This document shows positions 43,484-52,313 of a DNA stretch of 64,000 nt, one piece after another (positions within the stretch are counted from its first letter, which is position 1; the number at the start of each line of letters is the position of its first letter). Source of the DNA: Methyloferula stellata AR4 (GTDB taxonomy: Bacteria > Pseudomonadota > Alphaproteobacteria > Rhizobiales > Beijerinckiaceae); NCBI RefSeq assembly GCF_000385335.1, contig NZ_ARWA01000001.1, forward strand, positions 2,806,001 to 2,870,000. The letters are read 5' to 3'. A program made the translations under genes and the position numbers. Below the pieces are notes generated by a model, which worked only from the letters and a program-made list of their open reading frames with translations, was not told where the DNA came from and ran no database searches.

Positions 43484-44320
43484 ATGGGGGCCTACTTGTC
43501 CATTTTGATTTCGCACGATGAAACCGCTCGCTGCAGCCCCTTGCTTCGACCGCCAATACGCATTCAAACGAGTCTGCTGGCGCGGCGCGAGCGAACCCTG
43601 CTTGATTGGCTGTGCGAGCATATGCCAAGCGCCATCACACCGGATCGTCTTACCTGGATCGGCGTGTTTGGGGCCTTTATCGTCTTTGCCGGATATGTTG
43701 GCAGCCGTTACAGCCCGGCCTATCTCTGGCTTGCTTCGTTAGGCTATTTCATCAATTGGTTTGGAGATTCGCTCGACGGAAGTCTGGCGCGATATCGGGG
43801 CATCGAAAGACCGCGGTACGGCTATTTTCTCGATCATTCAGCGGATGCGATCGCGATCCTCTTAATCATGATTGGCCTCGGACTTTCCGGCTATGTTCGC
43901 ATGGATGCGGCACTGTTCGCGCTGCTCGGTTACTTTATGCTCTGCATCTACGTCTTCCTATGTAATCATGTTACAGGACGTTTCCAGCTTACCTTTCTTT
44001 CACTCGGACCAACCGAGCTCCGTGTCGGGCTCCTGGCACTGAACGCCCTCATGTATTTCGGATTCAGCGCGAAGTTTTCGTTCGGCGGCCAGGACTTATC
44101 GAGTTTCGACCTCATTTTGATAGGCGACGGACTGATTTCGATCTTTTTGGCTGTCGCCAACATGGCGAAAGTCCTCAAGGAGCTGAAGCAGGAGGATCCC
44201 GCGGTGCCGGGGCATTTGGAGATGTCTTTGAATTCTTCTGTCGTGTCCGACCTGTTCAAAACGGGGTTCAGCGGGGCCGAACCGCTCAAAGCGTCGACAG
44301 GAACTCTTCGACCACGTTGA
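43484..44320 (+). CDS. CDP-alcohol phosphatidyltransferase family protein
   Basis: The 278-residue integral membrane protein has the family signature D-x2-D-G-x2-A-R-x9-G-x3-D-x3-D, visible as D-S-L-D-G-S-L-A-R and later G-Y-F-L-D-H-S-A-D. The four Asp residues bind the catalytic metals. These enzymes join a CDP-linked alcohol to another alcohol with loss of CMP. In a capsule locus it may make a lipid anchor or a phosphoalcohol substituent. Alternatively it is an ordinary phospholipid enzyme. The N terminus before about residue 45 is hydrophilic, and a later start (M-P-S-A-I) is possible. Confidence 0.85.
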   Translation: MGAYLSILISHDETARCSPLLRPPIRIQTSLLARRERTLLDWLCEHMPSAITPDRLTWIGVFGAFIVFAGYVGSRYSPAYLWLASLGYFINWFGDSLDGSLARYRGIERPRYGYFLDHSADAIAILLIMIGLGLSGYVRMDAALFALLGYFMLCIYVFLCNHVTGRFQLTFLSLGPTELRVGLLALNALMYFGFSAKFSFGGQDLSSFDLILIGDGLISIFLAVANMAKVLKELKQEDPAVPGHLEMSLNSSVVSDLFKTGFSGAEPLKASTGTLRPR

Positions 44321-45572
44321 AATAATTCCCCCAATCCAGCGCGGGCTTGTTTTCATGCCCTGCCGCCGCCGCATGATTTGGCTGAGCGCGCGCCGATCCG
44401 CGAATCGTCTCAAGCCATCGCTCTCCATCAATGGGACTGATGGTTGTGATCCGACCGGCTCCGATATCCTCAAAGACCTCGAGATTAGACGCGATCACCG
44501 GGGCACAAGCTGCGAGAGCCTCGACAACCGGCAATCCAAATCCTTCGGCAAATGTCGGCATGAGAAGCGCGCGGGCGCCGTCAAGCAATCGCTTGAAGCC
44601 TGGTGTTGAAAGGCCGGAGACTTCGAGCACGTGATTGCCGATCGTCTGACAGCGCTCGAGCATGTTGACCGTGCTTTCATTCTCCCATCCCCGATTGCCG
44701 ATGATGACGAGTTTCGGCGCGGCGGCGCCGTCGCGCCGAACCAGTTCGCGCCAGACCTGCAGGAGCAGCAGATGGTTTTTGCGGGGCTCGATTGTTCCGC
44801 AGACGACAAAATAGGGGTGCCCGAGAAGCGCGGGATCCAGGGCCTCGCGGCGTGCGAATATCGGATCGGCCGGCACGGGTGCAACGAGGATCGGAAATTC
44901 AAACCGGCCGAGAGATTCGAGATGCTTCCTGAGTGCATCTTTCACGGTCTTCGTCGCAACGATCGCTCCGGCCCCGAACTCGGCAAGATTTCGGAGGCGG
45001 GCCAGATGCCTTGCATATTCACTTCGCGGGAAGAACTCGGGGGATTCGAGCGGCAGAAGATCGTGAATGAAGAAGACGGGTTTCACATCCAAACGGCTCT
45101 TCATCCAGCCGAAGTAAGACTTGTTCCAGAGTGGCAATTGACTGGTGTTGAGATAAATCGCGCTCTTGCCGGCATTTGCGCCAGGAGAGCGGCCCAACGG
45201 CACGCCGTGCCGGCCAATCAGCCGAAGGATTGGACCGCCACGCCGGCGCCGGCCGACCGATATGCGCCGTGCCGTGAGCGATTTGGGTGCGCGGCCGCTG
45301 ATCCAGTCGAGGATCTGCCGATAGTCTTCATCATGGTCTGGGGAATTATTTTCTCCCCAATGGTTGCAAACGGCATCAACCACCGTCTTGGCTATCTCTG
45401 GAGATATGAGGCGCGGCCCCAGCAACGTCAGCATCATTCCTGTGCTGTCTGGGCGTGCCGGATCGATGAAATGCCGTGCAAAGGCGGAATCAATGCGATC
45501 GATTCCATTTGGCGTCCGCGTCACCAATCGCGCCGTGAGCCGAGTGATGTCGTAAATGATGGGACGGGCCAT
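44286..45572 (-). CDS. GT4-family glycosyltransferase
   Basis: The 428-residue product has a C-terminal GT-B nucleotide-sugar-binding half: V-C-G-T-I-E-P-R-K-N-H, then L-V-I-I-G-N-R-G-W and the E-x7-E motif in E-G-F-G-L-P-V-V-E-A-L. The N-terminal half has the F-I-H-D-L-L-P-L region. This is typical of group 1 transferases that use NDP-sugars on the cytoplasmic face. Its 3' end overlaps that of the CDP-alcohol transferase by 35 bases on the opposite strand. Confidence 0.88.
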   Translation of the reverse strand: MARPIIYDITRLTARLVTRTPNGIDRIDSAFARHFIDPARPDSTGMMLTLLGPRLISPEIAKTVVDAVCNHWGENNSPDHDEDYRQILDWISGRAPKSLTARRISVGRRRRGGPILRLIGRHGVPLGRSPGANAGKSAIYLNTSQLPLWNKSYFGWMKSRLDVKPVFFIHDLLPLESPEFFPRSEYARHLARLRNLAEFGAGAIVATKTVKDALRKHLESLGRFEFPILVAPVPADPIFARREALDPALLGHPYFVVCGTIEPRKNHLLLLQVWRELVRRDGAAAPKLVIIGNRGWENESTVNMLERCQTIGNHVLEVSGLSTPGFKRLLDGARALLMPTFAEGFGLPVVEALAACAPVIASNLEVFEDIGAGRITTISPIDGERWLETIRGSARAQPNHAAAAGHENKPALDWGNYFNVVEEFLSTL

Positions 45573-45643
45573 CTAGACCTGCAATGCGAGCGTGCAATCA
45601 TCCGTAATGGGCCTGCGGCGCTCGGCGCGCCCGGCCACGCCGG

Positions 45644-47170
45644 CTAAAGCCTGCGAGGTCCCGGGCGCATACCACGAGTGGCCGGTTGCCGGAAGGCGTG
45701 CGGCGCGACCTTCTGCAATTCGCGGCGTATCGCGTGCTCGTCTTCAGCCGAGCCGACCCGGAACTGGCCGATCAGGCTCGCCAATCGTTCGGCTTCCTGC
45801 GACAGCGAATGGCTCGCCGCGGTTGATTGCTCGACCATAGCCGCATTCTGCTGCGTCACCTGATCCATCTGATTGACGGCGGAGTTGATTTCGGTGAGCC
45901 CGGTTGCTTGCTCTTTCGCCCCGGTCGCGATCTCGGCGACGACCTGGTTGATCTCGGTCACCTGGGCGATGATCCGTTCGAGCGATTTGCCCGTCTCGGC
46001 AACGAGCTTCACGCCATGATCGACCTGCGTGGTTGAAGCCGAAATCAGGCTCTTGATTTCTTTCGCCGCCTCGGCCGAACGCTGCGCGAGCGCGCGCACT
46101 TCCGAAGCAACGACCGCGAAACCGCGGCCGGCATCGCCTGCGCGCGCGGCTTCCACACCTGCGTTCAGCGCGAGTAGATTGGTCTGAAAGGCGATCTCAT
46201 CGATAACGCCGATGATCTGGCTAATCTGTTTCGCCGATTTGGCGATGCCGTCCATGGCTTCGAAGGATTGGCGCACGACCACCGCGCTTTTTTTAGCGTC
46301 TTCATCCGCAGCCTTCACGACCTGACGCGCATGGTTTGCACCCTCGGCCGATCTTTTGACTGTCGCAGTGATCTCGTCGAGCGCGGCCGCGGTCTCTTCA
46401 AGACTTGCCGCTTGCTGCTCGGTCCGGCGCGATAGATCATCGGAGGCCGCCGATATTTCCTGCGTCCCCGAATGAATCGCACTTATGCTGTCGGCAACGC
46501 TCTGCAGGGTGTCTTCAAGCTGCATGATCGCAGCATTGAAGTCCGTCTGGAGCTGACGATAGGCCTCGGGCATATTCGCAGACAAGCGAAAGGTCAGTTC
46601 CTTGGCCGCGAGCTTCGAAAGACCGGCGCCGATCGAATTGACGACGTCGCGATCGCGTTTGATCGTCTCCTCTTCGGCGCGATGGCGCTCCTCTTCCATC
46701 TCCTTCATGGCGGTGAGGTCCTGGACCGTCTCGAGCACCGCGACGAGTTCGCCTTGTTCGTCGCGGATCGGGCCCGCGTTGAACGCCAAATAGCGGCGCA
46801 CGCCGCGCGGAAGATCGCACCAATTATGAGCCTTCATCCAACCATTGTCAGCGGCTTGATCGGCATGAGCCGCGTAAAGCGTGCCGGCGTTTGCGCCACC
46901 GCCGGAGAGCACCAGATCGAGGAGGCAGGGCCGGGCGGCCGGGTAGAAGCCCTTCCAATGGTCTCGTGTGCCGAGAACCTTCGAGGCCGCGAAGCCGGTG
47001 AGGTCTTCGCACGCCTTGTTCCAGATGATTACCGTGCCGGTGCGATCGAGCGCGAACATCGGCACGTCCATCTGTTCGATGAAACTCATAATGAATTTGG
47101 GATTTTCAAATGACCGGGCGTCTGGTTCCCGCTTCCGAAATAATGTGCTGAGGCGATCCATGTGGGACAT
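45644..47170 (-). CDS. Soluble PAS-domain methyl-accepting chemotaxis protein
   Basis: The product has about 508 residues and no membrane segment. A PAS domain (about 25-155; [16 protein letters not shown]) is followed by a HAMP-like linker and a signalling domain. That domain has the conserved hairpin [21 protein letters not shown], near-invariant for receptors that bind CheW and CheA. It should sense a cytoplasmic signal such as redox state or energy. The ATG at 47170 is chosen, and 47161 is equally possible. No che genes are in the window. Confidence 0.92.
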   Translation of the reverse strand: MSHMDRLSTLFRKREPDARSFENPKFIMSFIEQMDVPMFALDRTGTVIIWNKACEDLTGFAASKVLGTRDHWKGFYPAARPCLLDLVLSGGGANAGTLYAAHADQAADNGWMKAHNWCDLPRGVRRYLAFNAGPIRDEQGELVAVLETVQDLTAMKEMEEERHRAEEETIKRDRDVVNSIGAGLSKLAAKELTFRLSANMPEAYRQLQTDFNAAIMQLEDTLQSVADSISAIHSGTQEISAASDDLSRRTEQQAASLEETAAALDEITATVKRSAEGANHARQVVKAADEDAKKSAVVVRQSFEAMDGIAKSAKQISQIIGVIDEIAFQTNLLALNAGVEAARAGDAGRGFAVVASEVRALAQRSAEAAKEIKSLISASTTQVDHGVKLVAETGKSLERIIAQVTEINQVVAEIATGAKEQATGLTEINSAVNQMDQVTQQNAAMVEQSTAASHSLSQEAERLASLIGQFRVGSAEDEHAIRRELQKVAPHAFRQPATRGMRPGPRRL

Positions 47171-47342
47171 CTCTGATGCGTCTTCGCCAGACCACAATGA
47201 ATGTCTGGGCCGACGGTATGCCAATCAACAGCGTACGAAAGGAAGGTTAATTAAATCTTTTGAGGCAAAGTTCGCAGTCCGTGACGATATGGTTCGCCGT
47301 CGCTGCTCGCTTCAGCCCTCATGAGTGCTTCGTGAGAGCGAG

Positions 47343-47477
47343 ATGATCAGCATGCATCAATTGTGCGATCATGGCGATCGCAAAGCCTGCATCAAACTCG
47401 GCATGATTCAGCAAAATCACGACCGGATGGAAGCGTGGTATCATTCACATCCGGAATGGTTCTGGTGGGAACATTGA
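47343..47477 (+). CDS. Conserved-looking 44-residue small protein
   Basis: This short frame begins M-I-S-M-H-Q-L-C-D-H-G-D-R-K-A-C-I and ends E-W-F-W-W-E-H. It has two cysteines seven apart and an aromatic tail. A GAGAGCGAG purine stretch precedes the ATG. I recall short alphaproteobacterial proteins with a similar C-D-H-G-D-R-x-A-C core and H-P-E-W-x-W-W-E ending, so I think it is real, but this is from memory. Its function is unknown. Confidence 0.55.
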   Translation: MISMHQLCDHGDRKACIKLGMIQQNHDRMEAWYHSHPEWFWWEH

Positions 47478-47635
47478 TCGGCTGGGGCTCGCACTATCGC
47501 AGTCCCGCGTGCTTCCATTGACGCTCGCATATTGAACGCTTCGCACACACGCAATCGTGTTCGCTGGCGCGGAACACTCTGCAAGAACTGAGGGTTAACG
47601 CAACGAACGGATTGGTGTTCTTAAAGGAGAGTCCA

Positions 47636-48025
47636 ATGCTACGTAAAACGCTTATCGCTTTTGTCGCCACGGTCGCGCTCGGTTGCGTGCCGGCTACGAC
47701 GAGCGCTTTCGCGCGTGGGGGTGGCGGTGGTGGCGGGCATGGCGGCAGCTTCGGCGGCGGTGGAATGGGTATGGGAGGCGGCCATTTTGGTGGTGGTTTC
47801 GGTGGCCTCGGTGGAGCTCATTTTGGCAGCCTGGGCGCTGGCCATATCGGCGGCCTCGGGCCGAGTCATATGGGCGGTACGTTCGCCGGCAGCCGCTTCG
47901 CCGGTCGCTTCGGTCATGACCACTTCCGCCGCTTTGGCTACGGCTATTATGGCTGCGACACCTATAATGGATATGCCTATTATCCCTATAACAGTTGCGC
48001 CTACGATCCCGATGCCGTCTTCTGA
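47636..48025 (+). CDS. Secreted glycine-rich protein
   Basis: The 129-residue product starts with a signal peptide (1 to about 27, ending in A-F-A). The region about 28-85 is very rich in glycine with scattered His, Phe and Met. The tail has H-D-H-F-R-R-F-G-Y-G-Y-Y-G-C and tyrosine clusters with two cysteines. Such proteins are usually disordered surface or envelope proteins. The ATG at 47636 has AAAGGAGAG just upstream. A terminator follows at 48053. Confidence 0.75.
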   Translation: MLRKTLIAFVATVALGCVPATTSAFARGGGGGGGHGGSFGGGGMGMGGGHFGGGFGGLGGAHFGSLGAGHIGGLGPSHMGGTFAGSRFAGRFGHDHFRRFGYGYYGCDTYNGYAYYPYNSCAYDPDAVF

Positions 48026-48052
48026 GAAATCGTCGGCGTAATGCTCAAAAAG

Positions 48053-48079
48053 GGCCGTCTCGCCGAGGCGGCCTTTTTT
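48053..48079 (+). terminator. Rho-independent terminator of the glycine-rich protein gene
   Basis: GGCCG and the adjoining bases pair with CGGCC (48069-48073) in a stem of about nine pairs including one G-T, followed by six T residues. It starts 27 bases after the stop codon. Confidence 0.8.
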
Positions 48080-48215
48080 CTGTCAATCACATGTGGTTGA
48101 GCCCGGAGATCCAGTCCGGCGCTTGGAAAAGCACGAAGCTTTGCCCTTTTGACGCCGCGATGCTCTGTCAGTTAAACTCCATCCGCGAATTCAATTCGGA
48201 TGGCAATCGACGCGC

Positions 48216-48827
48216 ATGCTGCTGAAACCGGTTCCAGCTTTTGCCTTGCTCTGTGGTCTTGGTTTGACCGCGCATGCCGATGAACTCGCGCCTGCGCCCA
48301 ACCTTCCGGTCTTTGCCTTGAACCCGCCCGCATTGGCGCCTGCGCCGTCTTCTTGGAGCGGCGGTTACGTCGGGAGCGAGGTGTTCGGCATTTCGGGCTC
48401 CGGCAGAGGCATGAAAGGCGGCGTCGGCGGCGACACCAACTTCGGCTATTATCACGAATTCAGCAATAATCTGGTGGTGGGCGTCCAGGGCTTAACGGGC
48501 TACACGCCATCGGTTTTCCGCAATAGCCGCTATAGCGGCTTCAATATCGCCGCGACGAATGTCATGGTCGGCTACGACATGGGGCAGTTCATGCCCTACA
48601 TGACGGTGGGCGGCATTCTCGCGAAACCGCAAACGACAGGTATCGCCGGTTACACGGGAGCCAGCGATGCCGTCAACGGGCTCTTCAGCGGTTCGTCCGA
48701 TCTGAGAGGGGCGGCCTCCGTCGGCGTCGGCTTCGATTACGTCGTGAACGACAAAGTGAAGGTGGGTTTTTCCGCGACGGTTACCCACGGCGCCCCGGGC
48801 TTCTATGGGCCGGAGCCATTTCCGTAG
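48216..48827 (+). CDS. Outer membrane beta-barrel protein
   Basis: The 203-residue product has a signal peptide (1 to about 21, A-H-A). A proline-rich stretch precedes W-S-G-G-Y-V-G-S, which opens the Omp25/OmpA-like barrel in Hyphomicrobiales. Alternating strands follow (V-V-G-V-Q-G-L-T-G-Y, F-N-I-A-A-T-N-V-M-V-G-Y). The chain ends P-F-P rather than in the usual terminal Phe, so the last strand is atypical. It probably sits in the outer membrane. Confidence 0.75.
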   Translation: MLLKPVPAFALLCGLGLTAHADELAPAPNLPVFALNPPALAPAPSSWSGGYVGSEVFGISGSGRGMKGGVGGDTNFGYYHEFSNNLVVGVQGLTGYTPSVFRNSRYSGFNIAATNVMVGYDMGQFMPYMTVGGILAKPQTTGIAGYTGASDAVNGLFSGSSDLRGAASVGVGFDYVVNDKVKVGFSATVTHGAPGFYGPEPFP

Positions 48828-48852
48828 GGTCAGAATATTCAATTAATCGGAC

Positions 48853-48939
48853 GTCATTGCGAGCGTAGCGAAGCAATCCAGGACCATCGGTTCCAGCCTT
48901 TGCGCTGGATTGCTTCGTCGCTCCGCTCCTCGCAATGAC
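48853..48939. repeat. Long palindromic dispersed-type repeat
   Basis: GTCATTGCGAGCG at the left mirrors CGCAATGAC at the right, and GAAGCAATCCAG mirrors CTGGATTGCTTC within. The whole would fold into a long imperfect hairpin. The GTCATTGCGAG...GAAGCAATCC type is a common genome-dispersed palindrome in bacteria, which I recall from several genomes. No T run follows. Confidence 0.7.
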
Positions 48940-49012
48940 AAGGCCGTGACTTGGAGCCTATCTAAGAAAGAGACAGGCGGGTTTCATAAGGCCGCGCGCC
49001 ATTCAGCGCCGC

Positions 49013-49228
49013 TTAATCGTCGCCATGCGCGGCTTCGTTGATGGTGATCGTTTTCATCTCGGAAAAATCGACGGCGATAGGCTCGCTTTTCTTCACCGCG
49101 AGCTGGAATGTCTTGATGACATGTTCGAGACGCCGATAGACCTCTTTATATTCCTCGGATGTGGTCGGCACATTGAGGGGCTTCAGGCAAAACTCGATAA
49201 TTTCGCGAGGCCTTTCCAATTTGCTCAT
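49013..49228 (-). CDS. Small hypothetical protein (71 residues)
   Basis: The hydrophilic, mostly helical protein (M-S-K-L-E-R-P-R-E-I-I-E-F-C-L-K-P-L) has an acidic end. A clear AAAGGAACG ribosome site precedes the ATG, which is the main support. No family is recognised. Confidence 0.55.
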   Translation of the reverse strand: MSKLERPREIIEFCLKPLNVPTTSEEYKEVYRRLEHVIKTFQLAVKKSEPIAVDFSEMKTITINEAAHGDD

Positions 49229-49456
49229 TTTTGTCGTTCCTTTGGAAAGCGCGCCTTGACCTGACGCTTGGTTGCAGCGGGGAGGGGTCGCGCCAACGAT
49301 ATAAGAAATCGCTCAAAAGCGAAACTAGGCCCTAAGGCTGGGCGCTATTGCCCATCTTTGCTGCGCTCGTCTCAAGCCGAAGCGCGGGATCTGTGTTAAG
49401 CCATTGTTTTAACGTATTTCTTATTGGAAAAGCCGAGTTGGCATTCAAGCCATGCT

Positions 49457-49816
49457 CTAAGCCTCGCGGCCACCGCTGCTTTCGAGAAAATCGCGCACCC
49501 GGTGCAGGACCTCGATCGCATAGGGATGGCAGACGGAGGGCGAGTGGTGCTCTTGCGTCGGCAGGCGGTGGGAATGCACCTCCGACAGCGCGACACTCAA
49601 CATCTCGATGGCGCCGCGCCGCGACAAAGGCGTGGCCGCCGAGAGCACTTGAAAGACGGCTTCCTTCCGGCGCAAGGCTTCGGAATATTCTTCCTGAAGC
49701 GGGGTCGAGAAGAACGCTTCCTTCTGTTTGCGATTGGCCCTCATGCGTTCGTCTTCTGCCGACCAGAAAGCTTCGATCAGGCAGATCACGGGATCGGTTT
49801 CGGCGGAATGGGTCAT
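49457..49816 (-). CDS. Hypothetical protein (119 residues)
   Basis: The product is a soluble helical protein with a tryptophan near the start (E-A-F-W-S-A-E-D-E-R) and a basic middle. An AGGGAAGAA stretch lies about 12 bases before the ATG. Overlapping frames in other registers exist, and this one has the most protein-like composition. No family is recognised. Confidence 0.5.
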   Translation of the reverse strand: MTHSAETDPVICLIEAFWSAEDERMRANRKQKEAFFSTPLQEEYSEALRRKEAVFQVLSAATPLSRRGAIEMLSVALSEVHSHRLPTQEHHSPSVCHPYAIEVLHRVRDFLESSGGREA

Positions 49817-49905
49817 CGAACGTTCTTCCCTGTTCGCGAAGACATCTTGGCCAGAGTTCCTCTCGTCTCATCCCCCCTTCGTGTTTCGTCGTTATGACAG
49901 GCATT

Positions 49906-49935
49906 AAAAAGCCGCCCGCGGATGGCGCGGGCGGC
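49906..49935 (-). terminator. Strong minus-strand terminator-like hairpin
   Basis: GCCGCCCGCG (49911-49920) pairs perfectly with CGCGGGCGGC (49926-49935) around five bases. Five A residues on the plus strand just to the left read as a T run on the minus strand. It lies about 400 bases past the end of the minus-strand hydrolase gene at 50344, so a longer transcript or a separate small RNA may end here. Confidence 0.65.
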
Positions 49936-50039
49936 AAAGAATTCGTGCTGAAACAGCTCCGTTAAAAGGGGACTTTCTGTTACGCGATGATGACGTTGCA
50001 CGGCTCCGCTGGGCGCTGCGGCGATTGAACTCAATCCTC

Positions 50040-50088
50040 GAGCGGGATGAGGAAAAGTGTGTAGCGGTTTTCCGCCCGCATCCCGCTC
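50040..50088. repeat. 49-base palindromic repeat
   Basis: GAGCGGGATG (50040-50049) pairs perfectly with CATCCCGCTC (50079-50088), with GGAAAA and TTTTCC also complementary inside. The design resembles a repeat family common in Hyphomicrobiales genomes (agagcatgat...ggaaaa...ttttcc...atcatgctc type) known to me from memory. Confidence 0.65.
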
Positions 50089-50241
50089 TACAATCTCGTG
50101 ACCTAAGACCTTGGCCTTGTCGTAACGCCGAACGAAAGCCGCTTTGCCTCCCCCAAATGAGGGGCGACGCGAAGCAGGCTCTGTGCTGATTCGCGGTCTC
50201 AAACTCGCGTGTCGAGCCAGACTTAATCGAGGTAAAGTCCA

Positions 50242-50340
50242 ATGATCCCCCTTTCACCGGACCTGCTCGTCGCCGTATGGCTGGCCGTCGCTGCCGGTTC
50301 CGGCGCGGCTCTCTACTACATCAGCCGTCCACGCCGTTGA
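50242..50340 (+). CDS. Possible 32-residue membrane peptide
   Basis: The frame encodes M-I-P-L-S-P-D-L-L-V-A-V-W-L-A-V-A-A-G-S, then a second hydrophobic stretch and a basic end S-R-P-R-R. GAGGTAAAG precedes the ATG at seven bases. It looks like a single-span small membrane protein, with the positive end inside. It converges closely with the hydrolase gene. Length makes the call tentative. Confidence 0.4.
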   Translation: MIPLSPDLLVAVWLAVAAGSGAALYYISRPRR

Positions 50341-50343
50341 GTC

Positions 50344-51228
50344 TCAACCAAGGACGCCATAAGTCTTGAACCAGTCATGCATCTCTTTCCAGGCGTCTTC
50401 GGCCGCGTCCTTGCGATAGCTCGGCCGGTAATCCGCATAAAATCCATGCGGTGCACCGGGATAGATTTTGAATTCGGCGGTCTTGCCTGCCGCCTGCAAA
50501 GCGGCTTTCATGCGCTCGACCTGTTCTGGCGTGATGCCGGTATCCTCGGCGCCATAGAGCCCGAGCACGGGCGCTTTCACCTCGGTCGCAAGCTGATAGG
50601 CATTCTTCGGCATGGCCGGGCTCGCAGGGTCCATCAGACTGCCGTAGAAGGCGACGCCTGCTTTCAACGCCGCATTATGCGTCGCATAAAGCCAGACCGT
50701 CCGGCCGCCACGGCAAAAGCCGATGATTCCGAGACGATCCGTATTGCCGCCCTGAGACTTGGCCCAGGCGACCGTGGCGTCGAGATCGGAAAAAAGTTCG
50801 CCATCGGGCTTGCTGTTGACCAAGGGAAAGAGTCGCTGCATGTCGGTGACCTTGGTGAGATCGCCCATGCGGAAATAATAGTCCGGCGCAACTGCGAAGG
50901 CGCCAAGCTTGCCGAGCCGCCGCACGACATCCTTGATATGTTCATGCAGGCCGAAGACCTCCATCGCTACAAGGATGACTGGCGCGGGACCGCCCGATGC
51001 CGGCTTGGCGAAATAGGCAGGCATCTCCGCATTGCCGACCTTGACGAGCGCATCGCTGGCCGTGAGGCCCTGCGTAACGGTATGGATCACGTCGGCGCGC
51101 ACAGGACCAGCGGCAAGCGTGTAACCTGCCGCGGCCGCGGCGGAGCCCGTCATGAAGCGGCGGCGTGACAGGGCCGAAAACATCTGCTTCAGGCCGATAA
51201 AATCGGACATGATCGTATCAAGGGTCAT
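50344..51228 (-). CDS. Tat-exported dienelactone hydrolase family protein
   Basis: The product has 294 residues. A twin-arginine signal (S-R-R-R-F-M-T-G, then an Ala-rich stretch) lies within 1-46. The alpha/beta-hydrolase core has a nucleophile Cys in I-G-F-C-R-G-G-R, Asp in G-A-E-D-T-G and His in G-A-P-H-G-F, the dienelactone hydrolase triad. The family hydrolyses lactones or esters. The true substrate is not shown. Export in folded form to the periplasm is inferred from the Tat signal. Confidence 0.88.
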   Translation of the reverse strand: MTLDTIMSDFIGLKQMFSALSRRRFMTGSAAAAAGYTLAAGPVRADVIHTVTQGLTASDALVKVGNAEMPAYFAKPASGGPAPVILVAMEVFGLHEHIKDVVRRLGKLGAFAVAPDYYFRMGDLTKVTDMQRLFPLVNSKPDGELFSDLDATVAWAKSQGGNTDRLGIIGFCRGGRTVWLYATHNAALKAGVAFYGSLMDPASPAMPKNAYQLATEVKAPVLGLYGAEDTGITPEQVERMKAALQAAGKTAEFKIYPGAPHGFYADYRPSYRKDAAEDAWKEMHDWFKTYGVLG

Positions 51229-51350
51229 GTGTGTTGCTCCGGTCGTCTGGAAATGGAGTTCAGGGTAGGATTTGGTATCCTACTTAGCCCAAACCTAGGC
51301 CGGTTGAGATAATGACATGACTGTGAAGGCGGCTTCGTCCGTGCCGATGT

Positions 51351-52313
51351 TCAGAACGCGCCGGTGATCTTTGCCCTCAGGCGCGGCATCAGCCGATCCC
51401 AAATGCGCGAGTCCCGCAGATAGCGCCGCAGGCCTGCCGGGCCGAGGCCTAAAACCTTGGCAAGAGCGGGCAGAAGGTGGCTGTAATCGCCAGCAGAGGC
51501 AGCGGCGAGGGCGGTGTTGACGTTGATGGAAGCGCGCCCGGCGCGCTCGACGCCTTTCGCGGGGCCGGAAAGGGCCGGCAAATGCCGATCGAGAACGATT
51601 TGCATCTGGCTTGCGAACTCGCCAGTGTCGCGGCTTCCGGTCACGGTGAGGGAGCTGCCATGGACGCGGAAGCTGGTCGTGACCTTGTCGTGATAGCGAA
51701 CCGGACCGCAGGCTGCGAGTCTCAGCCAAATGTCCCAATCCGCAGTGTACCAGAGACTCTCGTCCAAACCTCCGCAAGCTAGCCAAGAGTCCTTGCGGAA
51801 GACAGGGGCCGGTGCCGAGATGAAATTCTGTACAAGCAACCGCTCGATCACAAGGGTTGATGGAAGCGTAGTGTCATTCGGTAAGGGACAGCGCCAGACG
51901 CCGAGTTCGCGACCGTCCTTGTCGATGAGCACGCTTGGGGCAAGGTGCAGCGGGGCTTCACTGTCGGCGTCGAGCCAGGAGCGTATGGCTGCGACACGGC
52001 CTGGCATCCACTTATCGTCGTGGTGCAGCCAGCAAACATGCTTCGCCTCAGCGAGGGCGACGCCGACATTTGTCTTGGCCTGCCATGTCAGAAGATCGGG
52101 CCGCTCGAAAAGCCGCAACCGGAGGCGGTCGGAATAGCTTCTGGCAAGGTCGAGGCTAGCAGAGGTGGGACTGCCGTCGAGGAGCAGCACTTCTATGCCA
52201 TCTGCCTCTTCTGCCGCGATAGACTGGAGTGCGACGTCGATCCACCGCTCTCCGCAATAGACCGGCATGACAACGCTTAGCCAAGGCGCAGATGCGGTAG
52301 GGGAGAGGCTCAT
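51351..52313 (-). CDS. GT2 glycosyltransferase
   Basis: The product has about 320 residues. The GT2 domain has L-S-V-V-M-P-V-Y-C-G-E (about 13-23), L-L-L-D-G-S-P, W-L-H-H-D-D-K-W (metal site) and D-W-D-I-W-L-R-L. The start used is the ATG at 52313, which places the first strand near the N terminus. An upstream in-frame ATG at 52391 adds 26 low-complexity residues. It is divergent from the next glycosyltransferase. Confidence 0.85.
   Translation of the reverse strand: MSLSPTASAPWLSVVMPVYCGERWIDVALQSIAAEEADGIEVLLLDGSPTSASLDLARSYSDRLRLRLFERPDLLTWQAKTNVGVALAEAKHVCWLHHDDKWMPGRVAAIRSWLDADSEAPLHLAPSVLIDKDGRELGVWRCPLPNDTTLPSTLVIERLLVQNFISAPAPVFRKDSWLACGGLDESLWYTADWDIWLRLAACGPVRYHDKVTTSFRVHGSSLTVTGSRDTGEFASQMQIVLDRHLPALSGPAKGVERAGRASINVNTALAAASAGDYSHLLPALAKVLGLGPAGLRRYLRDSRIWDRLMPRLRAKITGAF

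Larger units (their letters stand above)
49817..50241. other. Intergenic region with hairpins
   Basis: This region of about 425 bases lies between a minus-strand hypothetical gene and a very short plus-strand frame. It holds the terminator-like stem at 49906-49935 and the palindromic repeat at 50040-50088. No other gene is supported. Confidence 0.5.

Noticed and set aside
49332-49965. Several competing frames around the 119-residue hypothetical gene
   Set aside because: They overlap each other, are Arg/Pro-rich and lack ribosome sites. Only the frame at 49457-49816 was kept, with modest confidence.
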